From the NCBI GenBank assembly GCA_029553475.1, contig JAKPKV010000042.1, positions 41,117 to 105,116 of the forward strand: a stretch of DNA of 64,000 bases, given 5' to 3'. Within the stretch, counting starts at the first letter, position 1. The number at the start of each line of letters is the position of its first letter. Source of the DNA: Armatimonadota bacterium. Lineage in GTDB: Bacteria > Armatimonadota > Hebobacteria > CAIYQO01. The notes beneath the pieces were generated by a model. It had not been told where the DNA came from, searched no databases, and worked only from the letters and a program-made list of their open reading frames with translations. Made by a program: the position numbers and the translations under genes. Shown here piece by piece: positions 56,101 through 63,838 of the stretch.

Positions 56101-56657
56101 CGGACGGCACCGCGCACCTGCCCGCCGCCACCTCCGAGGTGGTGGACCGCTTCTATCGCGACTTCGGGCTGGATGGCGGCCCTACCGGCTATACGGTGAA
56201 GGGGGACGCCGGCACGGTCACCGGCCAGCGCTACATCCTCGCCATTGACGGCAGCAAAGACGGCTTCTCCGGCACGATCACCGGCGCGCTCATCTCCAGC
56301 CTGCCCATTGCGGTGGATGGCCTGAACGACCGCTGGTCCAGCGTCCTGTATGACCGCGCGCGGCAGCAGGCCCGCCCGCTCGGCACCTTCGAAGGCCGCG
56401 CCTGGGCCACCGTGGTCCTCGGCGGCGGCAAGGACCTGTTCATCGGGCAGCCGGTCACCGCCGATCATCCGGACCTATTCATCCAGCTCACGCAGAGCGG
56501 CGAGGCGGAGTGGCGCCTGGAAGTGCATAACCCCACCGACGCCCCGATCACGACCAGGCTGCGCGTCAACCCGCACTTCGAGCCGCTGAAGGACACGCCG
56601 GTGGGCGCGGCGCCGCTGACGATCCCGGCGGGGAGCTCGGCGTATCGGACGCTGTAA
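53181..56657 (+). CDS. giant secreted protein with ThuA-like N-domain
   Basis: The 1158-aa product has a signal peptide (MRYASLCSVLCACLLPCLGA). It is followed by a Rossmann-type ThuA/GATase-like domain (about residues 30-330: 'KPAVLFTGTHGGQ', 'YNVIVCHGLGLANADF', 'EEGGGVILLSAYGQ'). The middle and C-terminal two thirds are beta-rich ('TTFEFTLDITHDQQHNFVLVV') without a recognised catalytic motif. ThuA domains are linked to trehalose or disaccharide metabolism in other bacteria, but here the domain heads a large extracellular protein. It shares the C-terminal ThuA-like theme with the glycosidase at 559-4107. Eight bases separate it from the ABC permease gene. Confidence 0.7.
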   Translation: MRYASLCSVLCACLLPCLGAAQAPAPARKPAVLFTGTHGGQCSHQIAGKLAAAGFTVNATPHPGLHSQPLTLEQARRYNVIVCHGLGLANADFTLPAHVRQTLATLTQYLEEGGGVILLSAYGQVLTEAPPQDTVLNPLGLTPLWREMPVDGDAVKATAWKLDFAYTTALAPSPVTAGVAGLWYPAATWRAGAQNHATSFVADATWTVLVRGGNASQTRTFAANGVNAGEPGTYQREVPLIAARQVGKGRLLYLGISPEYLFSRPAMTTLEGVVLERGLRGTPSGGSALIENALRWLSEPSLATLGGAPMDEKLLVDPQKTVFGTPHPWPAALTFPAARPAWQGVIGARTRYSSGTATADAWVAAAKAKGLAFLVFLEEFSRLSAADFEQLKADCARLSTPEFNAIPGFTIDDEVGNHYFYFGPSFPYPEKQFLSADGAVFVSHDPGAHPNDPHKKGQLAMTTLDYAYTLCSFKLTAGNYLFSQDAAPFADFFSDWDAVGVITARRGTVVEDATLDYLKMVDSGQGPLPLALDLMDDPAQLDASTWRTVLCLQAEGGRIVSGQIAGPTKFRDYFALWHYYPDNPSAIYVTNGPVIERWCYTGPRDYGGDNDGWFVWQNLRWALRGTVSSPAGLREVAVYDGPRLYRRFLPGGATTFEFTLDITHDQQHNFVLVVTDAQGRKAVSGEQWDRHHFCEEVMCSDRNNQLSYGWVTRADGTGVLLGGNQSLGTPLKRVASEISPAGTFKNDALLGAPAFDGGAGGEPVVIDIVHARQPARPAITPTVNEAKRLLHTGDVQIGEGTRAHAFADNVPVYNVWHTLWRTQPAADYTVTRRNHFFQIDPDSPLPVFLWQIDLAMRAELATQGFNVAMLRSGDDRLWTVRGSDGRQVSGAWEETPRSRARSLTAPFGAGAYGAFLDSPLGGGAIFSLTDGLQASLALPTRNHLYLYLTPDAAPRTAGEKTRVELLLLGVPRMTDGTAHLPAATSEVVDRFYRDFGLDGGPTGYTVKGDAGTVTGQRYILAIDGSKDGFSGTITGALISSLPIAVDGLNDRWSSVLYDRARQQARPLGTFEGRAWATVVLGGGKDLFIGQPVTADHPDLFIQLTQSGEAEWRLEVHNPTDAPITTRLRVNPHFEPLKDTPVGAAPLTIPAGSSAYRTL

Positions 56658-56664
56658 GGAGGCG

Positions 56665-57747
56665 ATGATGCCCACCATGGCGGAACGAATTCGCCGTCCG
56701 GAGCTGCCCGTGCTGGGGCGCGAGCTGCGCTCCACCATGCGCGGGCGGCGGCTCATCGCGCGGCTGGCGGTGGCGGGGCTGCTGCCGGTGGCGCTGGGGT
56801 TCCTCATACTGCTGCTGATCCAGGCGCCGGACACCGAGAATACGACCGAGCTGCTGCGCTCCCTGCCCTTCATCGGGCGCGCCGTCTTCCTCGCGCTGGT
56901 GGCGGCGGAGTTTTTGCTCCTCACCGTGCTCGCTCCCGCCCTGACCGCCGGCGCCTTCACCGCGGAGGGGGAAGCGCAGACGCTGGAGCCGCTCTTGCTC
57001 ACCCCGCTCTCCAGCGCGAACCTTGTCGCCGGCAAACTGCTCTGCGCCGCCGGCACGCTGGCGCTGCTGCTGCTCTGCGGCTTCCCCATCGCCGGGGTGG
57101 CCGCCCTATACGGCGGCATCGTCCCCGCCGACCTCGCCTGGACGCAGGGCATCCTCGCCGCCACCCTCCTCTTCGCCGCCGCGCTCGGGCTTTACATCTC
57201 CACCCTCGCCCGCCGCACCATCTGGGCGATGCTCGTCGCCTACGCCGCCACCGTGCTGCTGCTCCTCTGGCCACTGGGCTTTTTCGTTTTCATTGAACTG
57301 CTTGGTAACTTTCCCTCCGAGACCACGGTACAAATCGTCTTGTATGCCGCCGCGCTGCTGCCCGCCGCCGGCCTCGCCACCCCCATCATGCACGGGTGCG
57401 CCCCGTGGGTGCGCGGGCGTCTCGCGCAGAACCTGCGTAGGCGGCGCTGGGCGCTCTTCACCCTGTGGGGGAGCGTCTTTCTCGGCGCGTATGCCTCCGC
57501 CGTCTACGGCCTCACCCGCGCGCTCGCTGATTTCCGCGACAACGTCGTCTACCTGTTCCTCGGCAATCCCTTCGCCGCCCTCGCCCTGCACGGCGCCGTG
57601 ATGTATTACCCCATCTACGAGGAACCCAGCGCTCCCCCGCTGATCGAATACTTCATCCCCGCCACGCTCGTCCTCCTCCTCCTCGGAACCCTCCTCCTCT
57701 GCTGGGCGACGGTGCAGCGGGTGAATCTGCTGCGGCGACCGGAATGA
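56665..57747 (+). CDS. ABC-2 type transporter permease
   Basis: The 360-aa membrane protein has about six helices and the ABC-2 signature 'TLEPLLLTPLSSANLVAGKLL' (about residues 110-130) between TM2 and TM3. In this family the segment precedes coupling to an ATPase. No ATP-binding cassette gene is adjacent in this window, so the partner must be elsewhere. AAGGAGG lies very close to the first ATG; the second ATG (56668) would have better spacing, and a third (56677) is also possible. It follows the ThuA-like gene by seven bases and is probably in its operon. Confidence 0.85.
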   Translation: MMPTMAERIRRPELPVLGRELRSTMRGRRLIARLAVAGLLPVALGFLILLLIQAPDTENTTELLRSLPFIGRAVFLALVAAEFLLLTVLAPALTAGAFTAEGEAQTLEPLLLTPLSSANLVAGKLLCAAGTLALLLLCGFPIAGVAALYGGIVPADLAWTQGILAATLLFAAALGLYISTLARRTIWAMLVAYAATVLLLLWPLGFFVFIELLGNFPSETTVQIVLYAAALLPAAGLATPIMHGCAPWVRGRLAQNLRRRRWALFTLWGSVFLGAYASAVYGLTRALADFRDNVVYLFLGNPFAALALHGAVMYYPIYEEPSAPPLIEYFIPATLVLLLLGTLLLCWATVQRVNLLRRPE

Positions 57748-57811
57748 AAAAGATGCGCTAAGCGAGAGGAATTGTGCCCATACAGGGCGTGCATCATCGT
57801 GCAACCGGGTC

Positions 57812-58734
57812 CCCAGGGCGCTGCCCTGGGTAGGGGTATCGTCAGCCTGATACGCCCTGTCAGGGCGCAATGCGTTTAATCGAAGAATAAGTCTTCGTTG
57901 AGCGGCATGCCGTGTTCGCGGAACAGGCGGCGAATCTCGTCTTTGAAAGAGCTCTGCCGGTGGTGTTCGCGCTGCCCGGCGATATACGTGGCGACACGTT
58001 TGATGTCAGCCTCGCCGACCGAGAAGGCGCCATAGCCGGCCTGCCAGTAAAAATCCGCAAAGTCTGCACCCTTCGTTTTGATCCACTTGGATGAGCTGCC
58101 TTTCAGTTGTTCGATGACGAAATCCAGTGGGTGCGTGCGCGAGAGAAAGAAAAGGGTATGGGCGTCGTCCGTGGCGGTGTTTGTGCGAATGGAAGGGCAG
58201 TCCAGGTTGCGAAGAATGCCGATGAGGTAGGCGTTCAGTTCGCCGTGAATGGCATCGGTGATGCGTGGCTGACGGTGCTTCGTGCTGAAGGTGAGATGGA
58301 CGGCGATGCGCGCGAAGGACTGTGGCATTGGGCAAACCTCCATGGTATGGAATTGTGCCCTGACAGGGCGGAAGTGTTTGTCGGGAACAGGTCCCAGGGC
58401 GCTGCCCTGGGCAATAGAATTGAAACTGGGCTATAGAATTAAAAGAAGAAGAGGGATACTTTTTTATGGTACGCTATTCCTTAGCCTCTTCAAATTCCAT
58501 AGCCCAGGGCAGCGCCCTGGAAAGAGGTATTGTCAGTATGATACGCCCTGTCAGGGGGTAATTCCTTTGCATGTATTTGTGAACTGTGCCCTGATATGGC
58601 GTGGGTGTTTTCATTGACGGGTCCCCAGGGCGCTGCCCTGGGCTATGGAATTAAAAGAGCAAGGAATGCCACTGTCAGATAGCGCATCCCCATTCCTTCT
58701 CTGTCCATTCCATAGCCCAGGGCAGCGCCCTGGG
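57812..58734. repeat. five REP palindromes around the RAYT gene
   Basis: The palindrome CCCAGGGCGCTGCCCTGGG occurs at 57812-57830, 58393-58411 and 58624-58642. It is inverted (CCCAGGGCAGCGCCCTGGG) at 58503-58520 (last base changed) and 58716-58734. A companion palindrome CGCCCTGTCAGGGCG lies at 57853-57867, 58357-58369 (core) and 58544-58556. The last two pairs are arranged head to head like BIMEs. The 421-bp gap 58329-58749 holds nothing else. Confidence 0.9.
57876..58328 (-). CDS. REP-associated tyrosine transposase (IS200-type Y1)
   Basis: The 150-aa protein is a Y1 HUH-family transposase: 'AVHLTFSTKHRQPRI' (first strand), 'QLKGSSSKWIKT', 'FYWQAGYGAFSV', and 'YIAGQREHH', where the Tyr is the expected nucleophile. 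Such RAYTs are domesticated single-strand transposases that spread REP hairpins. The HUH position reads Thr-Asp-Asp-Ala-His. The first His of the motif is replaced by Asp55, encoded by GAC where CAC is expected; only His57 remains. The protein may therefore be inactive or altered in metal binding. GGAGG lies upstream of the start. REP palindromes flank it on both sides. Confidence 0.88.
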   Translation of the reverse strand: MPQSFARIAVHLTFSTKHRQPRITDAIHGELNAYLIGILRNLDCPSIRTNTATDDAHTLFFLSRTHPLDFVIEQLKGSSSKWIKTKGADFADFYWQAGYGAFSVGEADIKRVATYIAGQREHHRQSSFKDEIRRLFREHGMPLNEDLFFD

Positions 58735-58749
58735 AATCCGTATTCCCTC

Positions 58750-59466
58750 TCACTTCCGCCGCGGCTCCCGCCGCGCCATGATCTCATCCATGCGGGCGGC
58801 GGCGGCGCGCTGGCGTTGCTCCTCGGTGAGATGATGTGCGACGAGGTATGCGTCGGCGATGCTGTAGAGCCAGGCGAGGACGAAGAGGATGGTGAAGAAG
58901 GCGTACCAGTCCTGGAACATGCGGCCGATGATGGTGGCTGCGCTGAGGGGCAGGCCTTTGATGATGCAGTAGGACCAGGCGTAAAAGAGGGTGGTCCACA
59001 GCCCGGCGCCGGCGGCGACCAGCGCCCAGCCTTTCACCAGCTCGCCGTTGTAAAGCTGCCCGGCGCCCGGGAAGAGGAGGGAGAAGAGCGCAGAGTTGAC
59101 CGGCGGGCGAGGGCGGCGCTGGCCCCAGATGAAGTCCACGTCGTCGTCCGGCACGTCGTGCAGCAGCAATTCCGGCTCGTGGATCTTCAAAATGGCGGTG
59201 GCGAATTTTTCTTCGTAGCGCGGATTGCCGGGGTCGAGCGCGTGGGCGCGGCGATAGAGGCTTTCCGCCTCGCGGTAGCGCCGGCGGGCGAAGGCGAGGT
59301 CGCCTTCCATCTCCAGCACGGCGGGGTGGTCGGGGGCGAGGGCTTTCGCCTCGGCGATTTTCGCCGCCGCCTCCTCATAGCGGTCCAGGCGAATGCGCTG
59401 AAAAGCTTCCGCCAGCAGGCGGTCGAGGGCCGGGTCCGGCGGCAGCGCGCCCCCCGGCGCGCTCAT
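58750..59466 (-). CDS. TPR protein with C-terminal membrane helices
   Basis: The 238-aa protein has two N-terminal TPR-like repeats (about residues 20-95, 'YEEAAAKIAEAKALAPDHPA' and 'REAESLYRRAHALDPGNP'). Three or four transmembrane helices follow; the 'LFSLLFPGAGQLYNGELVKG' motif resembles TM2/DUF5683 proteins. It ends with a basic cytoplasmic tail. The start overlaps the end of rsfS by four bases (ATGA), indicating translational coupling. Function is unknown; it may tether partners to the membrane. Confidence 0.75.
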   Translation of the reverse strand: MSAPGGALPPDPALDRLLAEAFQRIRLDRYEEAAAKIAEAKALAPDHPAVLEMEGDLAFARRRYREAESLYRRAHALDPGNPRYEEKFATAILKIHEPELLLHDVPDDDVDFIWGQRRPRPPVNSALFSLLFPGAGQLYNGELVKGWALVAAGAGLWTTLFYAWSYCIIKGLPLSAATIIGRMFQDWYAFFTILFVLAWLYSIADAYLVAHHLTEEQRQRAAAARMDEIMARREPRRK

Positions 59467-59819
59467 GGCGTCCCGCCTTCCGGCAGCGGCAGCCGCTCGG
59501 CATCCGCCCACAGCCGTTCCAGTTTATAAAACTCGCGCTGTTCAGGATTGAAGAGGTGCACCACCACCTCGCCGAGGTCCAGCAGCACCCAGCCGGATGC
59601 TTCCTCGCCCTCGGCGCGCACGCCGGTGATGCCCTGGCGCTTCGCCGTCTCCTGCACCGCCTCCACCAGCGCGCGCAAGTGCGGGGCGCTGGCGCCGGTG
59701 GCGACCACGAAAAAATCGGCGATGATCGTCAGCCCGCGCAGGTCCAGCGCCACGAGCTCCAGCGCCTTTTTTTCCATCAGCGTCGTGGTGACAAATCGTG
59801 TTACGTCAAGAGAATCCAA
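59463..59819 (-). CDS. rsfS: ribosomal silencing factor RsfS
   Basis: The 118-aa protein matches RsfS/Iojap in length and motifs ('KKALELVALDLRGLTIIADFFVVATG' region, 'WVLLDLGEVVVHLF', 'REFYKLERLW'). It binds ribosomal protein L14 (uL14) and prevents subunit joining when nutrients are limiting. The start codon is TTG, preceded by AAGGGAG. It sits 63 bp after the LCP gene and overlaps the TPR gene by four bases. Confidence 0.94.
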   Translation of the reverse strand: MDSLDVTRFVTTTLMEKKALELVALDLRGLTIIADFFVVATGASAPHLRALVEAVQETAKRQGITGVRAEGEEASGWVLLDLGEVVVHLFNPEQREFYKLERLWADAERLPLPEGGTP

Positions 59820-59882
59820 ACCGCTCCCTTCTCGCTCATTCCAGCGATACCGACCCGCTTATTACGCCGCCGCGCGCACCCG

Positions 59883-61232
59883 TCACTGCCCCAGCATCAT
59901 GCCCGCCCGCGCGGACAGCGCCCGCGAGTAGTCGCCGCCCAACACCACGGTGATCTCGGCGGCGGGGGGCGCTGCGGGGGCGTGCTTGCCATAGTTCGCG
60001 TCCGGGACCGGCCCCTCGGTATCCACGCGCGCGATGCCCAGCGACGCGGCCAGCGCCCGCGCCTCCTCGGCGCTGCCGGGGGTCGCGAGCACCACCGATT
60101 CCGCCGCGGGCCGCAGCGTGGTGCCGATGGCCAGCACGTGGTACGTCCCGGGGTCCACCTGGTCGCGCACCTCGCCGGCCAGGCCCGACAGGCCGCTGCC
60201 GTTCAGCACCACCACCGTGGGGCGCGCGCCGTGCAGCACTTCGCTCACGGTCTGTTTCGCCAGCGCGAAGTCTTCGATCTCCACCACGTCGGCGCGGCCT
60301 TTTTTCGTGGGCACGGTGGGCAGCGTGGCGGCGTGAATGCCCGCCATGCCGACGTGATCCACGATGCGCTTCACCGCCAGCAGGTCCTCTTCGGGGATGT
60401 CGGTGCGGATCAGGCTCATCAGCAGGCCCATCTTGCGCGTCAGCTTCCGCTGCGCTTCCGGCGTGTTCATCTCCGCCACCAGCGCCTGCATCAGTTGATC
60501 CTGCCGGCGGATGCGTCCGTAATCGCCATCCGCGTCCATGCGGAAGCGCGCATAGCACATGGCGTTGTAGCCGTCCAGGAACTGCGGGCCGGGCTGCAGG
60601 TCAATGTGCAGATTCTGCGACGGGTCGTCATATTTCATCCGCTTCTCGACATCAAGGTGCACGCCGCCGATGGCGTCAATGATTTTCACGAAACTGTCGG
60701 TCTGGATGCGCACGAAGTGGTCAATGGGCACCTCTTCGCCGGTCAACTCCCCCAGCAAGCCGCTCACCGTGGCCTTCGCCAGCGCGATGCGCTCGGAGAC
60801 CTGGAGCCCGCCCAACTGATACGCGCCGTTGATGCGGCCGCGGCGGTGGCCGGGAATGTCCACCCAGGTATCGCGCGGGATGGAGAGCACCGAGATCGCC
60901 GGTTTCTGCAGGTCAAGGGAGACGAACTTGATGGTGTCGGTGCGCGCGGAGTTATCGAAGCTGACATCCATCCCCAGCACCAGGATATTCACCCGTTCGC
61001 GCCCGTCGAAGGGCGGCGCGTGGCGCTGGGCCATGATGCGCCCGATGCCCACCGCGCCCTTCACCGCCTGCAGCGGGTTGAGGCCGAAGCGGAAGTAGAG
61101 GAACGCGAAGCCGCCGATGAGCGCCAGCAGGAAGAGGGCGAGAAAAAACCGCCAGATGGGACGGCGCCGCCGCTTGCGGCGGAAATCCGGCATCTCCGGC
61201 GGTGGTGTGGTCACGGGTATCGTTCCGGTCAT
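59883..61232 (-). CDS. LytR-CpsA-Psr (LCP) family protein
   Basis: The 449-aa protein has one N-terminal helix (about residues 23-45) and an LCP catalytic domain with 'NILVLGMD', 'ARTDTIKFVSLD', 'SIPRDTWVDIPG' and 'CYARFRMDADGDYGRIRRQDQ'. The Arg and Asp residues bind polyprenyl pyrophosphate. A C-terminal LytR_C domain follows (about 350-449, 'TVVVLNGSGLSGLAGEVRD'). LCP enzymes attach glycans to peptidoglycan or other envelope acceptors. The LCP-RsfS order is seen in Firmicutes, Cyanobacteria and Armatimonadota. An extended -10 box (TGGTACAAT) lies about 70 bases upstream of the chosen start. Confidence 0.9.
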   Translation of the reverse strand: MTGTIPVTTPPPEMPDFRRKRRRRPIWRFFLALFLLALIGGFAFLYFRFGLNPLQAVKGAVGIGRIMAQRHAPPFDGRERVNILVLGMDVSFDNSARTDTIKFVSLDLQKPAISVLSIPRDTWVDIPGHRRGRINGAYQLGGLQVSERIALAKATVSGLLGELTGEEVPIDHFVRIQTDSFVKIIDAIGGVHLDVEKRMKYDDPSQNLHIDLQPGPQFLDGYNAMCYARFRMDADGDYGRIRRQDQLMQALVAEMNTPEAQRKLTRKMGLLMSLIRTDIPEEDLLAVKRIVDHVGMAGIHAATLPTVPTKKGRADVVEIEDFALAKQTVSEVLHGARPTVVVLNGSGLSGLAGEVRDQVDPGTYHVLAIGTTLRPAAESVVLATPGSAEEARALAASLGIARVDTEGPVPDANYGKHAPAAPPAAEITVVLGGDYSRALSARAGMMLGQ

Positions 61233-61659
61233 GCGTTGCGTCTCACTCCATACGTCCCGCCGCGCGGGGCATCGCCGCGAACACGAGGCTGTTACGGGGT
61301 ATTGTACCACAGCCATCGGCGATGGAAAAGCAGGGGGTGGGTCAGCCGCGCGCCGGGAATGGCCACCGGTGAATTGATCGGCGACCATCGGGCATCCCTG
61401 ACGCAGCCGGGGCGCGACTCGCGTCGGCGTCCGGACTCGCCGCTGTTGGTATGCCGGAAAACGTGGTACGGCCCCCGGTATTTGTTCTCAAAACCGCCTT
61501 TATGGTATGCTACACAGCGGTTTTTTGGCCCGGGACGGCGGTTCAGGGCTGTGGTCTGTAAGAAACGGTTTCGGCAGTCGGCGTCATCGGATCGCGGAGG
61601 ATCGCGCGCGGCTGGCGGCGGCGAATACTTTCGAAACAATTTCTCAAGTGAGGTGGACG
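61233..61659. other. divergent intergenic region LCP/SDR
   Basis: Holds the LCP promoter and, toward the SDR gene, a TTGTTC(18)TATGCT pair (61482-61511). Here AAAACCGC (61490-61497) can pair with GCGGTTTT (61517-61524), followed by a T run. No gene is supported; ORFs across it are out of context. Confidence 0.5.
61301..61309 (-). promoter_or_regulatory. extended -10 promoter of the LCP-rsfS operon
   Basis: TGGTACAAT on the minus strand, identical to the box at 47785-47793. No strong -35 is visible. Confidence 0.55.
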
Positions 61660-62451
61660 ATGACGGAGGCATTCGTGCCCGTCGCGCTGATTACCGGCGC
61701 GGGGCAGGGGATTGGGCGCGGCATCGCGCTGGCGCTGGCGGAGGCGGGCTTCGATATCGTGGCGAACGATATCGTGCCGGGCACCGCGGACAAGGGACTG
61801 GCCGAGGTGCGGGCGCGCGTGGAGGCGCTGGGCCGGCGCTGCCTGCCGGTGATCGGCGATATTGCCGAGCCGGCGGATCACCGGGCGCTGCGCGACGCCG
61901 CGCTGGCGGCGTTCGGCGGCATTGACGTGCTGGTGAACAACGCCGGGGTGGCGCCGAAGGTGCGCATGGACATCCTGGAGACCACCGAGGAGAGCTACGA
62001 CCGCCTGCAGCGCATCAACGCCCGCGGGCCGTTCTTCCTCACCCAGCTCGTGGCGCAGCAGATGATCGCCCAGGTGGGCGCCGGCCGGCCCTATAAGCCG
62101 GTCATCATCTTCAGCACCTCCATCTCCGCCGCGGTGTCCTCCACCGCGCGCGCGGAATATTGCATCTCCAAAGCCTCGCTGAGCATGGCGGCGCGCGTCT
62201 TCGCCCACCGGCTGGCCGAGTACGATATCTGCGTCTTCGAAATTCGTCCCGGCATCATCTTCACCGATATGACCAGCGTGGTGAAGGAGAAGTACGACCG
62301 TATGATTGCCGACGGCCTGCTGCCGCAGGCCCGCTGGGGCACGCCCGAGGACATCGGCACGGCGTGCGTCGGGCTGGCGAAGGGCTATTTCGGCTACTCC
62401 ACCGGCCAGATCATCGAGATCGGCGGCGGGTTTGGGATTCCGCGGCTGTAG
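61660..62451 (+). CDS. short-chain dehydrogenase/reductase
   Basis: The 263-aa protein has a classical SDR layout: GAGQGIG (residues 13-19), NNAG (93-96), catalytic Tyr167 and Lys171 in 'YCISK', and a Ser near 154. The ending 'GQIIEIGGGFGIPRL' is typical. It oxidises or reduces an alcohol/ketone, probably a sugar or sugar acid. A GAGGTGG site lies upstream of the start. Downstream come URO-D-like and FAD-oxidoreductase genes, suggesting a catabolic cluster. Confidence 0.93.
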   Translation: MTEAFVPVALITGAGQGIGRGIALALAEAGFDIVANDIVPGTADKGLAEVRARVEALGRRCLPVIGDIAEPADHRALRDAALAAFGGIDVLVNNAGVAPKVRMDILETTEESYDRLQRINARGPFFLTQLVAQQMIAQVGAGRPYKPVIIFSTSISAAVSSTARAEYCISKASLSMAARVFAHRLAEYDICVFEIRPGIIFTDMTSVVKEKYDRMIADGLLPQARWGTPEDIGTACVGLAKGYFGYSTGQIIEIGGGFGIPRL

Positions 62452-62660
62452 GGGGGACGGGAAATATAGAGGCGGACGTCATGCTGTCATCGCCGGCAGG
62501 CTCGCGGAGTACCGCTTTCGCCATAACAGCTGGATGTCCGCGTCGGTAAAAAAGGCCACGGGTTCGCTTACGCGGCCCAAAGCCTCCGCCACTCATACTG
62601 GCCGTATAGGGTTGTCAATACGTGTGAAGACATCGCGATCACACGAGTCAGGAGCCAAGC
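62452..62660. other. short intergenic region
   Basis: No gene or strong promoter recognised. TTGTCA around 62612 lacks a matching -10 at normal spacing. Confidence 0.5.
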
Positions 62661-63785
62661 ATGCTCACCCCGAAAAACCGCATCTACCGCACCTTCATGT
62701 ATCAGCCGACGGACCGGATTCCCGACCAGGAGTTCGGCACCTGGCCGCAGACGGTGCGGCGCTGGGTGGCGGAGGGGTTTCCGTGGGAGTGGGCGGAGGA
62801 GATCGGCGACAACATGTTCCACCCGCGCTTCAACGAGTTCATCGGCGTGGATACCGACGAAGGCGGTGGGTATGCGCCGGTGCTTCTCGGCATGAACCCG
62901 GTGTTCGCGGAAGAGGTGCTGGAAGAGGACGAACACACCCAGATCGCCCGCGGGGGCGACGGCGTCATCGCCAAGCGCTGGAAGGGCGGCTCCGACGAAT
63001 CCTCCATCCCGCACTACATCGAGTTCCCGGTGCAGACGCCCGCCGATTGGGCGGCGATGAAGGAGCGCTATGGGCTGGACGATCCGACGCGCACGGTGAC
63101 CGAGCGGCAGATCGCCGACGCGCGACAGGCCGCGGCTGACGGCTGGCAGGTGACCGGCTGGGCCACCGGCTTCTACGGCGCGCTGCGCAGCTGGTGCGGC
63201 ACGGAGAACCTCTCCTACCTCTTTTACGACGAGCCGGAGATGATCGCCGACATGCTGGAGCACTGGACCGCGCTCATCCTCCACTCGCTGAACCAGTTGC
63301 CCGCCGACGTGCCGGTGCATTCCTTCCACTGGTGGGAGGACATGGCCTTCAACCACGGCCCGCTGGTGAGTCCGGCGATGTTCGAGGAATTACTGGTGCC
63401 GTGCTACCAGGCGGTGATGGACGTGCTCCGCGCGCACGGCTGCACCCTCTCCAGCGTGGACTGTGACGGCAATATCCACGCGCTGGTGCCCGGCTGGATG
63501 TCGGCGGGGGTGAATGTCATGTTCCCCTGCGAGGTGGCCGCCGGCACCGACATGTTCCGCCTGCGCGAGGAATACGGCCTGGAGGTCCGCCTGCAGGGCG
63601 GCATTGACAAGGTGGCCATCGCGAAGGGCAAGGACGCCATTGACCGCGAGCTGGACCGCATCGCACCGCTGGTGCGGCAGGGCGGCTTCGTCCCCCACCT
63701 CGACCATCTCGTCCCGCCGGACATCAGCCTGGCGGACTACATGTATTACCGGGAGCAGAAGCAGCAGTTGATCGGGAAGAAATAA
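62661..63785 (+). CDS. uroporphyrinogen decarboxylase-family protein (MtaA/CmuA-like)
   Basis: The 374-aa protein has a URO-D/MtaA-type TIM barrel. It opens 'MLTPKNRIYRTFMYQPTDRIP' (the common 'R..~~.~~~pDRvP' start), with 'HWWEDMAFNHGPLVSPAMFEEL' and 'DCDGNIHALVPGWMSAGVNVMFPCEVAAGTD'. Within this superfamily, non-haem members are usually corrinoid-dependent methyltransferases or of unknown function in sugar-related gene clusters. The Cys in 'VDCDGN' and 'FPCEVA' could bind zinc, but the His-x-Cys motif of MtaA is not evident. AGGAG lies upstream of the start. It is followed by an FAD oxidoreductase. Confidence 0.85.
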   Translation: MLTPKNRIYRTFMYQPTDRIPDQEFGTWPQTVRRWVAEGFPWEWAEEIGDNMFHPRFNEFIGVDTDEGGGYAPVLLGMNPVFAEEVLEEDEHTQIARGGDGVIAKRWKGGSDESSIPHYIEFPVQTPADWAAMKERYGLDDPTRTVTERQIADARQAAADGWQVTGWATGFYGALRSWCGTENLSYLFYDEPEMIADMLEHWTALILHSLNQLPADVPVHSFHWWEDMAFNHGPLVSPAMFEELLVPCYQAVMDVLRAHGCTLSSVDCDGNIHALVPGWMSAGVNVMFPCEVAAGTDMFRLREEYGLEVRLQGGIDKVAIAKGKDAIDRELDRIAPLVRQGGFVPHLDHLVPPDISLADYMYYREQKQQLIGKK

Positions 63786-63838
63786 CGCGGTTCTGGGGCC
63801 GACCACAGGGAGACCCCGCCGACTTCGGAGACATTACC

